A stretch of 64,000 bases of DNA from CAYLYP01 sp964387795 (GTDB lineage Bacteria > Bacteroidota > Bacteroidia > Bacteroidales > UBA7960). Shown here piece after piece: positions 36,210 through 47,100 of the stretch. The DNA lies in the NCBI GenBank assembly GCA_964387795.1, contig CAYLYP010000003.1:1-64000 (forward strand). Reading direction: 5' to 3'. A program made the position numbers and the translations under genes. The notes beneath the pieces were generated by a model, which worked only from the letters and a program-made list of their open reading frames with translations, was not told where the DNA came from and ran no database searches. The stretch's first letter is position 1. Every line of letters starts with the position of its first letter.

Positions 36210-36941
36210 TTACCATTTACGGCTTTCCAGTGAAATTTTTGAAATTAGCAAAAATACAGCTATTACACTCAGAAAATAGATAACATCACGCGTATCAACC
36301 ACTCCTCTCGACATGGATAAATAATGCGCGTTTATCCCCAGATTTCTTATAAACAAATCAAAGTTGCCGAATAAATCCAACGAATAGATGAATTCAAATC
36401 CAATATATGCAAAACCGCAAAAGAATAAACCTATCAGGAAACTCGCAATCTGATTGTCAGTAATCGTAGATGAAAAAATCCCTATGGATACAAAAACAGC
36501 TCCCAGGAACAACAGCCCCAGATATGAGCCCCATGTCCCTCCCATATCCATATTGCCAACCGGCAATCCAAGATTATAAATAGATATAACATAGATTAGG
36601 GTGGGCAACAATGAAAAAAAGACAAGAACTACTCCGGCAAGATACTTTGCAAATATTAATTTAAAATCTGTTATTGGCTTGGTCATCAATAATTCAATAG
36701 TCCCGGTTCGCTTTTCTTCAGCAAATGAACGCATGGTTATGGCTGGGATCAAAAATAAAAATACAAAAGGCCCAAGCATAAATAATCCATCGATATTGGC
36801 ATAACCTGTATTCAACACATTGTAATCCAATGGAAATATCCAGATAAATAGCCCGTTTATCAATAGAAATACAATAATTACAATGTAACCGATAAGGGAA
36901 CTTAAAAAGTTACTTATTTCCCTTTTAAAAAGTGTTACCAT
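36210..36941 (-). CDS. gldF: Gliding motility-associated ABC transporter permease GldF
   Basis: An ABC-2-type permease of 243 residues with six predicted membrane helices. The N-terminus (LFKREISNFLSSLIGYIVIIVFLLINGLFIW) and the coupling region MRSFAEEKRTGTIELLMTKPITDFKLIFAKYLAG are typical of the family. It is the first gene of the gldF-gldG-DUF4340 unit. Confidence 0.93.
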   Translation of the reverse strand: MVTLFKREISNFLSSLIGYIVIIVFLLINGLFIWIFPLDYNVLNTGYANIDGLFMLGPFVFLFLIPAITMRSFAEEKRTGTIELLMTKPITDFKLIFAKYLAGVVLVFFSLLPTLIYVISIYNLGLPVGNMDMGGTWGSYLGLLFLGAVFVSIGIFSSTITDNQIASFLIGLFFCGFAYIGFEFIYSLDLFGNFDLFIRNLGINAHYLSMSRGVVDTRDVIYFLSVIAVFLLISKISLESRKW

Positions 36942-37153
36942 ATTCTTGATTTTGTTTCTGGAGTGCGAAATTAATAGTTTTTGTTTTACAAAAAAAAATT
37001 AAAACATAGTCAATATCAATATATAAAAAGCATAACGCTATCTTATTGATATCAATCAACAAATTTAGCCAATTTCAATGGCAAAATAATCAGCTTTTAT
37101 TTAAAAACTGCTAAATTTTAAATCCAAAAGGATGCACAATAAAAAAACATCCC

Positions 37154-37933
37154 CTACTTAAAAGACACAACAACTGTATCATCTGGTTTTAATCCCAGCA
37201 GACCTGAAGCATTCCCCCTGTTAATAGCAATTTCGAGGAGACCTGTTGCACCAAATAAAGCAAGCTTTTCTCCAGGCACTACGTCCTGATATGATTTGGA
37301 AAGGTTATTTATTTCCATTCCCGGCGATCTGAAACTAATTTCAAATGGCCTGTTTTTGCCTACTTTTTTAAAAGTCTTTTCATCAATATTTACAAAAACA
37401 TTTTCATAATTATCTATAAAGATAACCCTCCCAACAATTGAATCATTATGTTCAACCGGATTAAGCGGGATTCTTTTATTTAACTCCTTACAAGCCTGCC
37501 CTAATGCGTTTAATGGGTATCCGTTGACAATATGGGCGGCTGCTTTTACAAATACATCCCGGGTCGAGAATGTAAAATAATCACTATCCTGAATGATATC
37601 TATTTCATAAATCTCTGATTCTGCAACATCTACAACCAGGCTCAGTATCCCATTATCTGCCCCTATAAAATAATGACCTTTATATTTAACAACCAAATGA
37701 GGTGTTTCAATTGATGCTTCAGTATTAATGCCAATTAAATGAATTGTCCCATCCGGAAATGCAATCCATGCATTTTTCAGAATAAAAGAAGCCTGTAATA
37801 TATCAAATGGCCTTACCTGATGACTTATATCAACAATCACTGCATCAGGAATTTGCCTAAGGATACTTCCTTTAACAGCTCCGGTATAATGGCTACAAAG
37901 CCCCCAATCGCTTATCAGGGTGATGATACTCAT
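37154..37933 (-). CDS. SAM hydroxide adenosyltransferase / chlorinase-fluorinase family (DUF62)
   Basis: Members of this family hydrolyse S-adenosylmethionine to adenosine and methionine. Only a few rare members make carbon-halogen bonds. The N-terminus IITLISDWGLCSHYTGAVKGSI carries the adenosine-binding Asp and the Gly-rich segment, with VDISHQVRPFDI and IGADNGILSLV following. The C-terminal domain carries FIDNYENVFVNI. The length of about 259 residues is normal. The ATG at 37933 is preferred to a GTG at 37960, which would add nine unconserved residues. It diverges from phoH. Confidence 0.9.
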   Translation of the reverse strand: MSIITLISDWGLCSHYTGAVKGSILRQIPDAVIVDISHQVRPFDILQASFILKNAWIAFPDGTIHLIGINTEASIETPHLVVKYKGHYFIGADNGILSLVVDVAESEIYEIDIIQDSDYFTFSTRDVFVKAAAHIVNGYPLNALGQACKELNKRIPLNPVEHNDSIVGRVIFIDNYENVFVNIDEKTFKKVGKNRPFEISFRSPGMEINNLSKSYQDVVPGEKLALFGATGLLEIAINRGNASGLLGLKPDDTVVVSFK

Positions 37934-38125
37934 AATTGATTTTTGATTATAGTGAACCACAAAAAATCATCAAAAAATTCGTTATTTTGCATTGTCAAAA
38001 GTAATGATTCTAAGATAAACCTCTTCATTTCCCAAAAAAAAATAACGTAGGGCACCTGGAACAAGCACTTGACATGAGATATATCTTGAACTACAAACAT
38101 TAAACAAGGCTTTTTCATCATTTTA

Positions 38126-39166
38126 ATGCAAAAAAACATAAAACAAAATCAACCCATTATGGGAGAACAAATCATTGATTTAGGACATATTAGCCCACCC
38201 GAATTGTTCGGTCTTCGGGAAGAGCGCCTTAGCTTGATAAAAAGGATTTTTCCCAAGTTAAAGATTTTAAACAGGGGCCAAATCATTAAAATAATGGGCG
38301 ATGAGGAAGAAATTGAATACTTTTTGGATAAGTTTAATAAAATTCTCGGGCACTTTGAGAGATATGGCAAAATTTCCGATGAAAATATATTGGAAATAGC
38401 CACTTCAGAGGAAGCACCTGGCTCTGCTAACCTTCCGGCAGACGATTCAACAATCCTTGTTCACGGAAAAAATGGAATCCTTATTAAAGCACGCACTGTA
38501 AATCAAATCAGGATGGTAAATAGCTATGCCACCAATGATATGATTTTTGCCATTGGACCTGCAGGTACAGGAAAAACATACACCGCTGTTGCTCTTGCTG
38601 TCAGGGCTTTAAAAAACAAAGAAGTAAAACGGATTATCCTAACCCGACCCGCTGTTGAAGCTGGTGAAAACCTTGGGTTCCTGCCAGGAGACCTGAAAGA
38701 CAAACTTGATCCTTATCTCCAGCCACTATACGATGCCCTCAGGGATATGGTACCACCTGCCAAACTGGCTTCATATCTTGAAGATGGGACTATTGAAATT
38801 GCACCTCTGGCTTTTATGAGAGGCCGCACACTTGATAATGCCTTTGTTATTCTGGATGAAGCACAAAATGCAACTACCAGCCAGCTTAAAATGTTCCTGA
38901 CTCGTATGGGGCGTAATGCCAGATTTATTATCACAGGTGATATTACTCAGGTAGACCTGCCCAGAAATCAGTCTTCAGGCCTGATTCAGGCAATCCGTTA
39001 TCTTGACAATATTCAAGGTATTGATTTCATCTTCCTTAATGACAAGGATGTCTTACGCCACCCACTTGTCTCAAAGATTATCAACGCTTACAAAGAAAAA
39101 AGCGAAGTCCCGGATAAACAAAACGAACCATCAAAATATAAACCCAATGACCCCAAGACAGAATAA
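38126..39166 (+). CDS. PhoH family ATPase
   Basis: A PhoH-like P-loop ATPase, often tied to RNA metabolism. Residues 1-115 hold the KH-like N-terminal domain. The core has the Walker A motif GPAGTGKTYTAVALAVRALK, the following TRPAVEAGENLGFLPGD and the Walker B FVILDEAQNAT. The last 25 residues are Lys/Pro-rich and of low complexity. The length of 346 residues is typical. The start codon of purC lies within its final codons. Confidence 0.92.
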   Translation: MQKNIKQNQPIMGEQIIDLGHISPPELFGLREERLSLIKRIFPKLKILNRGQIIKIMGDEEEIEYFLDKFNKILGHFERYGKISDENILEIATSEEAPGSANLPADDSTILVHGKNGILIKARTVNQIRMVNSYATNDMIFAIGPAGTGKTYTAVALAVRALKNKEVKRIILTRPAVEAGENLGFLPGDLKDKLDPYLQPLYDALRDMVPPAKLASYLEDGTIEIAPLAFMRGRTLDNAFVILDEAQNATTSQLKMFLTRMGRNARFIITGDITQVDLPRNQSSGLIQAIRYLDNIQGIDFIFLNDKDVLRHPLVSKIINAYKEKSEVPDKQNEPSKYKPNDPKTE

Positions 39167-40133
39167 ACAAAAAACCTTAGTAAACGCAATTACTGAGACC
39201 AGCTTTCAATTCCCTGGCCAGACTGCTTTTTATAAAGGTAAAGTCAGGGATGTTTATACAATTGATGATAATATCCTTATCATGATTGTAACTGACAGAA
39301 TCTCTGCTTTTGATGTTGTACTTCCAAAAGGTATTCCTTATAAGGGGCAGGCATTAAACCAAATCGCTTCAGGTTTTTTAGATGCCACCTCTGATATTGT
39401 GCCCAATTGGAAAATTGCTTCCCCTGACCCAATGGTCACGGCAGGTATTTCTTGCAACCCTTTTAAAGTTGAGATGGTTATCAGGGGCTATTTGTCTGGA
39501 CATGCATGGAGGCTTTATCAACAAGGGGCAAGAACCATTTGTGGGGTAAGGATGCCTGAAGGATTAAAAGAAAATGACCCATTCCCCACTCCTATTATAA
39601 CCCCTACTACAAAAGCCGCTGTTGGCCATGATGAAGACATCTCTGCAATGGATATCCTAAGCCATCATATTGTCCATCCTGCTCATTATGAACACCTGGA
39701 ATACTATACCCACGCTCTCTATAACAGGGGCTGTCAGATGGCAAAAGAAAGAGGGCTTATCCTTGTCGATACCAAATATGAATTCGGTTATAATGATGAC
39801 CAGATTTATCTGATTGATGAAATCCATACCCCGGATTCCTCAAGATACTTTTATCTGGATGGTTATCATGAACGTCAGGAACAAGGCCTGCCGCAGAAAC
39901 AACTCTCAAAAGAGTTTGTCCGCCAGTGGCTAATAGAAAATAACTTTCAGGGGAAAGAAGGACAGGTAGTCCCTGATATGAGCGATGAATTTGTAAATCA
40001 GGTTTCAGATCGCTATATCGAATTGTATGAACAAATAACAGGCTCTGGATTCGTTAAAGCTGATGGCAAAGATATCCCTGGAAGGATTGAGCAAAACTGC
40101 CTTAACTTCATTTCAGAACACGCAAAAAAATAA
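39147..40133 (+). CDS. purC: Phosphoribosylaminoimidazolesuccinocarboxamide synthase
   Basis: PurC makes SAICAR from CAIR, aspartate and ATP in purine synthesis. The family motifs are YKGKVRDVYTIDDN, VTDRISAFDVVLPKGIPYKG, EMVIRGYLSGHAW and LVDTKYEFGYNDDQIYLIDEIHTPDSSRY. The ATG at 39147 gives 328 residues, close to the longer SAICAR synthetase type. A longer upstream frame from 39003 lies wholly within phoH and is rejected. It overlaps phoH by 20 bases. Confidence 0.95.
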   Translation: MTPRQNKQKTLVNAITETSFQFPGQTAFYKGKVRDVYTIDDNILIMIVTDRISAFDVVLPKGIPYKGQALNQIASGFLDATSDIVPNWKIASPDPMVTAGISCNPFKVEMVIRGYLSGHAWRLYQQGARTICGVRMPEGLKENDPFPTPIITPTTKAAVGHDEDISAMDILSHHIVHPAHYEHLEYYTHALYNRGCQMAKERGLILVDTKYEFGYNDDQIYLIDEIHTPDSSRYFYLDGYHERQEQGLPQKQLSKEFVRQWLIENNFQGKEGQVVPDMSDEFVNQVSDRYIELYEQITGSGFVKADGKDIPGRIEQNCLNFISEHAKK

Positions 40134-40212
40134 TTGATTTTGAATTTTGTTTTGTATTTAGGGATTTTTTGAATACCCTAATAAAACCCATTCACTTAAG
40201 GAACAAATAATA

Positions 40213-41049
40213 ATGACTGCAAAGCTAGAAAAACATCAAGTCCGTGACCGCATTCATGAAATTGTTTTTGAAGCTGATACAAAAGCTGGAAAAACATTTG
40301 ATGTTTTACTGATTGTGATGATCCTGCTTAGTATCATTACTGTTTTTCTGGAAAGCATAAAAGAAATCCAGAATGATTATAGGCACTTATTACATATTGT
40401 GGAATGGGGTTTTACAATCATTTTCTCAATCGAGTATCTTTTAAGGCTTTATTGCGTCCGAAAACCTATCTCATACGCAACAAGCTTCCTGGGGCTTATT
40501 GACCTGATGGCAATACTTCCAACTTATATTAGTATCCTTATACCAGGTACACAAATGCTCCTGGTTATCCGTATCCTACGATTAATGAGGGTTTTCAGAA
40601 TATTTAAACTCGCCGGGTTTCTTAAAGAAGGCATGTTGATTACAAAGGCGCTCAAAGCAAGTAGAAATAGGATAACAGTGTTTCTATTTGGAGTAGTCCT
40701 TTTAGTTACGGTCATTGGAGCTATCATGTACCTTGTTGAAGGAGGAGATAATCCTGGTTTTTCATCAATTCCACGAAGTATCTATTGGGCTATCGTTACC
40801 CTTACTACAGTTGGATTTGGCGATATTACCCCCCAATCAGGCCTGGGACAATTTCTCTCTGCAATCATTATGATTATGGGCTATGCCATTATTGCTGTTC
40901 CTACTGGGATTGTTACTGCTGAGATGACAAGGGGCATCCTCAGGCAAAACCAGATAAGCACTCAAGCATGCAGAAATTGTGGAAAAGAAGGACATGAAAC
41001 AGATGCTAAGTATTGTAAGTTTTGCGGACACCTGCTTAATGACGAATAG
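40213..41049 (+). CDS. Voltage-gated-like potassium channel with C-terminal zinc ribbon
   Basis: A 6-TM ion transport protein of 278 residues. Membrane helices are visible from about residue 29 on, an S4-like helix with spaced arginines lies at LLVIRILRLMRVFRIF, and the selectivity filter is TLTTVGFGDITP near residue 200. The last 25 residues contain CRNCGKEG and CKFCGHLL, a double CxxC zinc ribbon, which is not part of most bacterial channels. It stands 79 bases after purC and is followed by a hairpin terminator. Confidence 0.9.
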   Translation: MTAKLEKHQVRDRIHEIVFEADTKAGKTFDVLLIVMILLSIITVFLESIKEIQNDYRHLLHIVEWGFTIIFSIEYLLRLYCVRKPISYATSFLGLIDLMAILPTYISILIPGTQMLLVIRILRLMRVFRIFKLAGFLKEGMLITKALKASRNRITVFLFGVVLLVTVIGAIMYLVEGGDNPGFSSIPRSIYWAIVTLTTVGFGDITPQSGLGQFLSAIIMIMGYAIIAVPTGIVTAEMTRGILRQNQISTQACRNCGKEGHETDAKYCKFCGHLLNDE

Positions 41050-41061
41050 ATTTTTAATGAC

Positions 41062-41101
41062 AAAGACAAGCTTCAATAATCAACTATTGAAACTTGTCTT
41101 T
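41062..41101 (+). terminator. Hairpin terminator after the potassium channel gene
   Basis: AAAGACAAG-C-TTCAATA (41062-41078) pairs with TATTGAA-A-CTTGTCTTT (41085-41101), with one mismatch and a 6-base loop, followed by a short T-rich tract. It may also serve the convergent giant gene. Confidence 0.75.
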
Positions 41102-41149
41102 GTTCTATCTTTAAATGCATTTTCCCAAATGTGCTAATCATCAGGAAAA

Positions 41150-44100
41150 TTAATCCTTTACAGCTTTCCTTATCCAAACTGTGCCATCTTTCCCTATTAT
41201 CATGACTATATATACTCCTTTTGGCAAGGTTGTTTTTAGGCAATACCTTGAATAACCTTCAATATTTTGCTCAAATACCTGCTTGCCCCCCAAATCATAT
41301 ATAATCAAGCGACTCCCTTCTTTAAGGTTCTCTATCAATAATTGATCCTTAAATGGGTTTGGGTATATTTTGATATCCTCTTCCATCTCTGGCCTAAACC
41401 CGCCTTCTTCCATCAATACCTGGACAAGGATATCAAGGCCATCAACTACAAACGCTCCATAATAGTCCAGAAAACCTTCACGGCTCACTACAAAACTATA
41501 ATTATCATCAAATAAGTTTATATCTGCTTCCCCATTCTGATCTGAATACAGCATATTTCCATCAATATGTATTATAGCATTTTGAATTGGGATCCCATAA
41601 TAAGTTACCAAAAAAGTAACACGGTGTAATTGAGGAATTGTATCTTCAACAACAACATCAACAAGGCCTGTCACTGTATTAAAATTAAAAATATCAGAAG
41701 GATTGAATATCACCTCTGCCTGGTATAAACCTGATGACAAAGGAACATATTCAGGATCAACAAAAGAAAACACCCCCTCAGTTGATGCCTGTCCACCGGA
41801 AAGAATGGAAGCAGAAAGCGCTTCACCTATTTGAATATGCGATGCAACTGGCCATTCATCAATAGAAGGTATAGCCTTATTAACAACAATTGAAACTACA
41901 CCCTGCACAGGAAGATAAATTAAAGTATCTTCTGGATTAAAGGTCACTGAGGCTTCATAAATTCCTGCTGATGGCATTTCATCAGGATTATCAAAAGAAA
42001 AACTCCCGGCAACAGGGTTTCCATTAAACGTTGCACCCCCTCCGCTAAGGACTGATGATCCAACAGTCTGCCCATAGCTTATCTCAGAAGCTATCGGCCA
42101 TTCTATCTCTGGCTCAAACATATCACTTATTGTCATCGTTGCAGTCTGGCTTCCCTGATAATTTCCATCTATTACTGTTGCGACCACTTCATAGGCTCCA
42201 ATTGCAGAAGGTGGGTCAATACTCCCATTATATGTCACAGATACAGCTAAACCGGGTGGTTCAGTATTTACTGTAACCTCTTTGGGAGTCCCATCATAAA
42301 TATGATTTAGGTTTGTAATTACAACCAAAGCCTCTGCCTGCGAAATAACAAAAGTCGCAGTGGCATATCCCTGATAATTATTCTCGGTGATGACAACATT
42401 AACCTCATATTCCCCAACCGTTACCGGAATATCATCAACTCCATTATAGGTAATACTATATACTAATCCCGGGGGATTTGTTTCTACACTCACCTGTAAA
42501 GGCAAACCGGTATAGGTCTGGTTCAAATCACCAATCAACACTTCAGCCAAAGCCTGATTTACCAAAACGCTCAACTGCGAAACAAGCTGGTTATAATTTA
42601 TCTCATCTTCAGGAATATAAACCACTTCAACCTGGTGCGTGCCTGCATCAAGGACTAGTGATGGATCTACAAATGCAAATTCCCCTTCTGGACTGGCTAT
42701 CCCTCCACTTAATATGGAATTCCCCAGTGACTCTCCATAAGTAATATCTGTGGCTGCCGGCCATTGACTTACAACAGGATTTGCCTTTTCTATTTCAAAG
42801 ACAGCACTTGCTTCGCCCTGATAATTCAAATCAACAATTTCTGCCTCAACATTATAAACCCCTACGTTTACTGGAATATCAATCTGGCCGTTATAAGTTA
42901 TCGAAACATTTAAGCCCGCAGGGGTTGTGCTATATAAAACCCCCACCGGGCTTCCTGTATATACAATAGTAAGCCCCGAAATCTCAATAGTAGCCATTGC
43001 TTTTTCAACAATTACTGAAACAGTTCCATACACAGTTTCAAAATTCAATGCATCTTCCGGGACAAACATCACTACTACTTCGTGTGTTCCGGCTGGAAGA
43101 CTTAAGCTTGGATTCTGGAAAAGGAATAAACCAGGAATGGAAGCTTGTCCCCCACTTAATATTGAAGCAGAAAGAAGCTGGCCATATACAATATCTGAAG
43201 CGACAGGCCATTGGTTGATTACTAACGAACCTTGTTCAACAATAATGGTTACACTTCCGCTCACCTGATTATAATTTGCCTGGTCAACCGGGATAAATAT
43301 CACATTAACTGAATAAGTTCCTGCTGCTAACAATGCTGCAGGGTTCTCAAACACAAAAGACCCTGGCACAGATGCAACACCTCCACTTAGTGTTGATTGG
43401 GATAATATTTGTCCATAGGTAATATTTGAAGCTACCGGCCATAATGAGATATCAGGGGTAGATTTCCCAATCACAAGTGTTGCTGTCTGTGAACCCTGAT
43501 AATTATTCTCGTTTATTGTAACATCAACATTATATGAACCTGCATTGACAGGTGCAGAGGGCTGCCCGTTATATGTAACACTTACCGAAAGGCCTTCAGG
43601 ATTAGTGGTAACACTCACTGCTCTCGGGGAACCATTATAGGTCTGGTTCGTATTCCCAATTACTATGGAAGCAGTTGCTTTTCCAACCGAAACATTCACA
43701 AATCCTGAAAGGCTATTGTAATTTTGGTTGTTTGTTGGGGCAAATACCACCTCTGCATTATAAACCCCTGCTGATGGTATAAACGTTGGATTAGCAAAAC
43801 TAAATGCCCCGCCTATATTTGCTGAACCTCCACTAAGAACAGAAACTGAAAGTGTCTGTCCATAAGTGATATCAGAGGCTGTTGGCCATGTTGAAACAAT
43901 TGGGTTTGCCTTCTGAATCGTAAGTATTGCATTTGCTGTTCCCTGATAATTATCATCCGAAATTGTAACAACCACATTATAAGTTCCTGCATTAACAGGC
44001 GAAACAGATGACCCATTATAAGTTACCAAAAATGAAAGCCCCGAAGGTGATGTTGTAACAGTCACATTATGTGCAAGCCCGTTATAAACCTGAGTTATAT

Positions 44101-47100
44101 TGGTAATCGTAATCGTTGCATTTGCTTTGTGAACAACAACAGTCACATTTGAACTCACAGTAGTATAGTTCTGCAAATCTGAGGGTGTAAATTTAACTGA
44201 GGCACTGTAGTTCCCTGCTCCCGGAACATAAGATGGATTCGTGAATGAAAATGAACCTTCAGTGTTTGCACTTCCTCCACTTAGTGTTGAAGCCGAAAGA
44301 GCCTGCCCATAGGTGATAGCAGATGCTATAGGCCAGGTGCTTACTACAGGGCTTGCTTTTGAAACAACCAATGTAGCAGTGGAACTGCCTGAATAATTGT
44401 CTTCATCAATGCTTACTGCCACATTATAACTACCGGCATTAACAGGCACAGCCCCTGAACCATTATAGGTAACATTTACATTTAAGCCTGCCGGGTTTGT
44501 TGTTATTGTTACAGGGCGGGGTGACCCATTATAGGTCTGGCTGATATTACCAATGTTTATTGTTGCTATGGCTTTATTAACAGTCACCTGCACCGAACCT
44601 GTAACACTGTTATACAATATGGTATTTACAGGTGTAAAAACAACATCCACTGAATGCAATCCCGCACCCAATACAAGTGTTGGGTTGGAAAAAGCAAAAG
44701 AACCTGCAACAGCAGTGCCCCCATCACTGGCTGAACCTCCACTGAGAACTGAATTACCCAGACTTTGCCCATACACTATCGATGAGGCTGTTGGCCATAC
44801 GATTACCGGGGTCACCTTATCATTAATCACCATCGTTGCACTTGCCGAACCCTGATAGTTTAATGCATTGATAGTGACAACTACACTATAACTTCCTACC
44901 GCAGAGGGGGCTGTCGTACTTCCATTATAGGTTATTGTATAGGATAACCCTTCGGGTGTGGTGGCTACTGTTACCGTTTTGGGGTTACCATCCCAGGTAT
45001 GGCTAAGATTTGATATCGAAATCCCTGCAGTCGCTTTATTAACTGTCAGCGTTGCAGTTGAAGAACCCTGATAGTTCGTTTCATTTATTGTTGCCACTAC
45101 ATTATAAGTACCCGCATTTACAGGCACAACACCTGAACCATTATAGGTGACATTTACAGTCAGACCTTCCGGGCTTGTTGTAACAGCCACTGCCCTTGGC
45201 AAACCATTATACGTTTGGGTTGTATTTGAAATACTAACAGTTGCATTCGCTTTGTTTACTATTACATTGACTATACCTGATACGGTATTATAGTTTGTCT
45301 GGTCTGCTGGGGTAAACAAAACTGCTGCAGAATAGGTTCCAACAGGAGGAACAATACTTGGATTAACAAATGAAAAACTTCCTGGAACACTAGCTGCCCC
45401 GCCACTTAATGTGGAAGAGGATAGGGTTTGCCCAAATGTTATAGCTGAGGCAAGCGGCCAGGTAGTAACTGTTGGGGTAGCTTTATTAATTGTAAGTGTG
45501 GCATTTGCTGAACCCTGATAATTGGTTTCATTAATTGTTGCAACAACGGCATACGATCCAACATTGGATGGCACTGTTGCTGACCCATTATATGTTATAC
45601 CTACAGTTAAGCCTGTCGGATTGGTTGTAACTGTTACCGGCCTTGGTGAACCATTATATATCTGGCTTGTGTTGGTGATTGTAACTGTTGCGCTTGCTTT
45701 ATTAACTGTAACGTTAACTGTCCCGATTACAGTATGATAGTTTATTTCATCTGTCGGTGTAAATACAAGCGAGGCGCTATAAGTTCCAGCCTGGGGCACA
45801 TGGGCAGGGGCAGTAAATGAAAATGAACCGGGCACACTTGCCGCCCCTCCACTTAATGTTGATTGTGATAGCGCCTGTCCATAAACAATTGAAGAGGCAC
45901 TTGGCCAAACAGATACTGTTGGCGTTGCCTTAAAAACATTTAAGGTTGAGCTGGCTGAACCATTGTAATTCGCTTCGTTTATTGTTGCCACAACACTATA
46001 GGAGCCTGCATTAACAGGCGCTGTTGCTGAACCGTTATAGGTAACATCAACCAATAGTCCTTCAGGATTTGTTGTTATTGTAACAGGACGTGGCAAACCA
46101 TTGTATGTCTGGGTTGTGTTTGTTATCGTTACTGTGGCATTGGCTTTATTAACCGTAACATCAACTACACCTGATACTGAATTATAGTTTACAGCATCAG
46201 CAGGGCTAAAAGTCACATTAGCGGAATAGGTGCCCACAGGAGGAACAACTGCCGGATTGGTAAAAGCAAATGAGCCTGCCACACTTGCTGTGCCACCGCT
46301 TAACACAGATAAAGATAAAGCCTGACCATAAGTAATGGCTGAAGCTACCGGCCATGAAGATATTGTGGGTGTCAGCCTGGATATAGTTAATGTCGCTGAA
46401 GCATTTCCCTGATAATTTGTTTCATTGATTATTGCTTCAACATCATATGAACCTGCGTTTACCGGCTCAACGGATGACCCATTATAAGTAACAGCAACCG
46501 TTAATCCTGCAGGATTGGTTGTGATGCTTACAGGTCGTGGTGAGCCATTATAAACCTGACTGGTATTATTGATGCTCACAGTAGCAATGGCTTTATTTAC
46601 AACCACATCTGCCTGGCCGATGACTGAATTATAATTACCTGCATCCGTTGGGATAAAATTTACTGATGCACTATAAATACCTGCATCTGGTGTAAAGGTT
46701 GGATTTGTAAATGAAAAAGTCCCGGCAACACTTGCTTCGCCCCCACTTAATACTGAAGCAGATAATGCCTGCCCATACGAAATTGCAGAAGCTACAGGCC
46801 ATGCATTCACTATTGGTGTAGCTTTGTTTATCGTTAAGCTTTCACTTGCTGTGCCCTGATAATTTGGATCGTTGATAGTTGCAACTACTGTATATGAACC
46901 TGCGTTAATGGGTACAGTAGTCAAACCATTATATGTTACATCTACTGATAATCCTTCAGGGCTGGTGCTTATACTTACAGGGCAAGGCAAGCCATTGTAT
47001 GTCTGGATTAAATCTGTAATACTGATGGTTGCAAAGGCTTTATTCACTTCAACATTCACTGAACTGAGGAGGATGTTGTAATTCACAATATCTGTAGGGC

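Noticed and set aside
37154..37933. Reading the DUF62 gene as a true fluorinase or chlorinase.
   Set aside because: Almost all members of the family hydrolyse SAM instead, and nothing in the sequence shows the halogenase-specific loop.
37934..37960. A GTG start for the DUF62 gene that adds nine residues.
   Set aside because: The ATG at 37933 begins exactly at the conserved N-terminus.
39003..39146. A longer upstream start for purC.
   Set aside because: The extra 48 residues lie within phoH in another frame and are not conserved. The ATG at 39147 fits the family.
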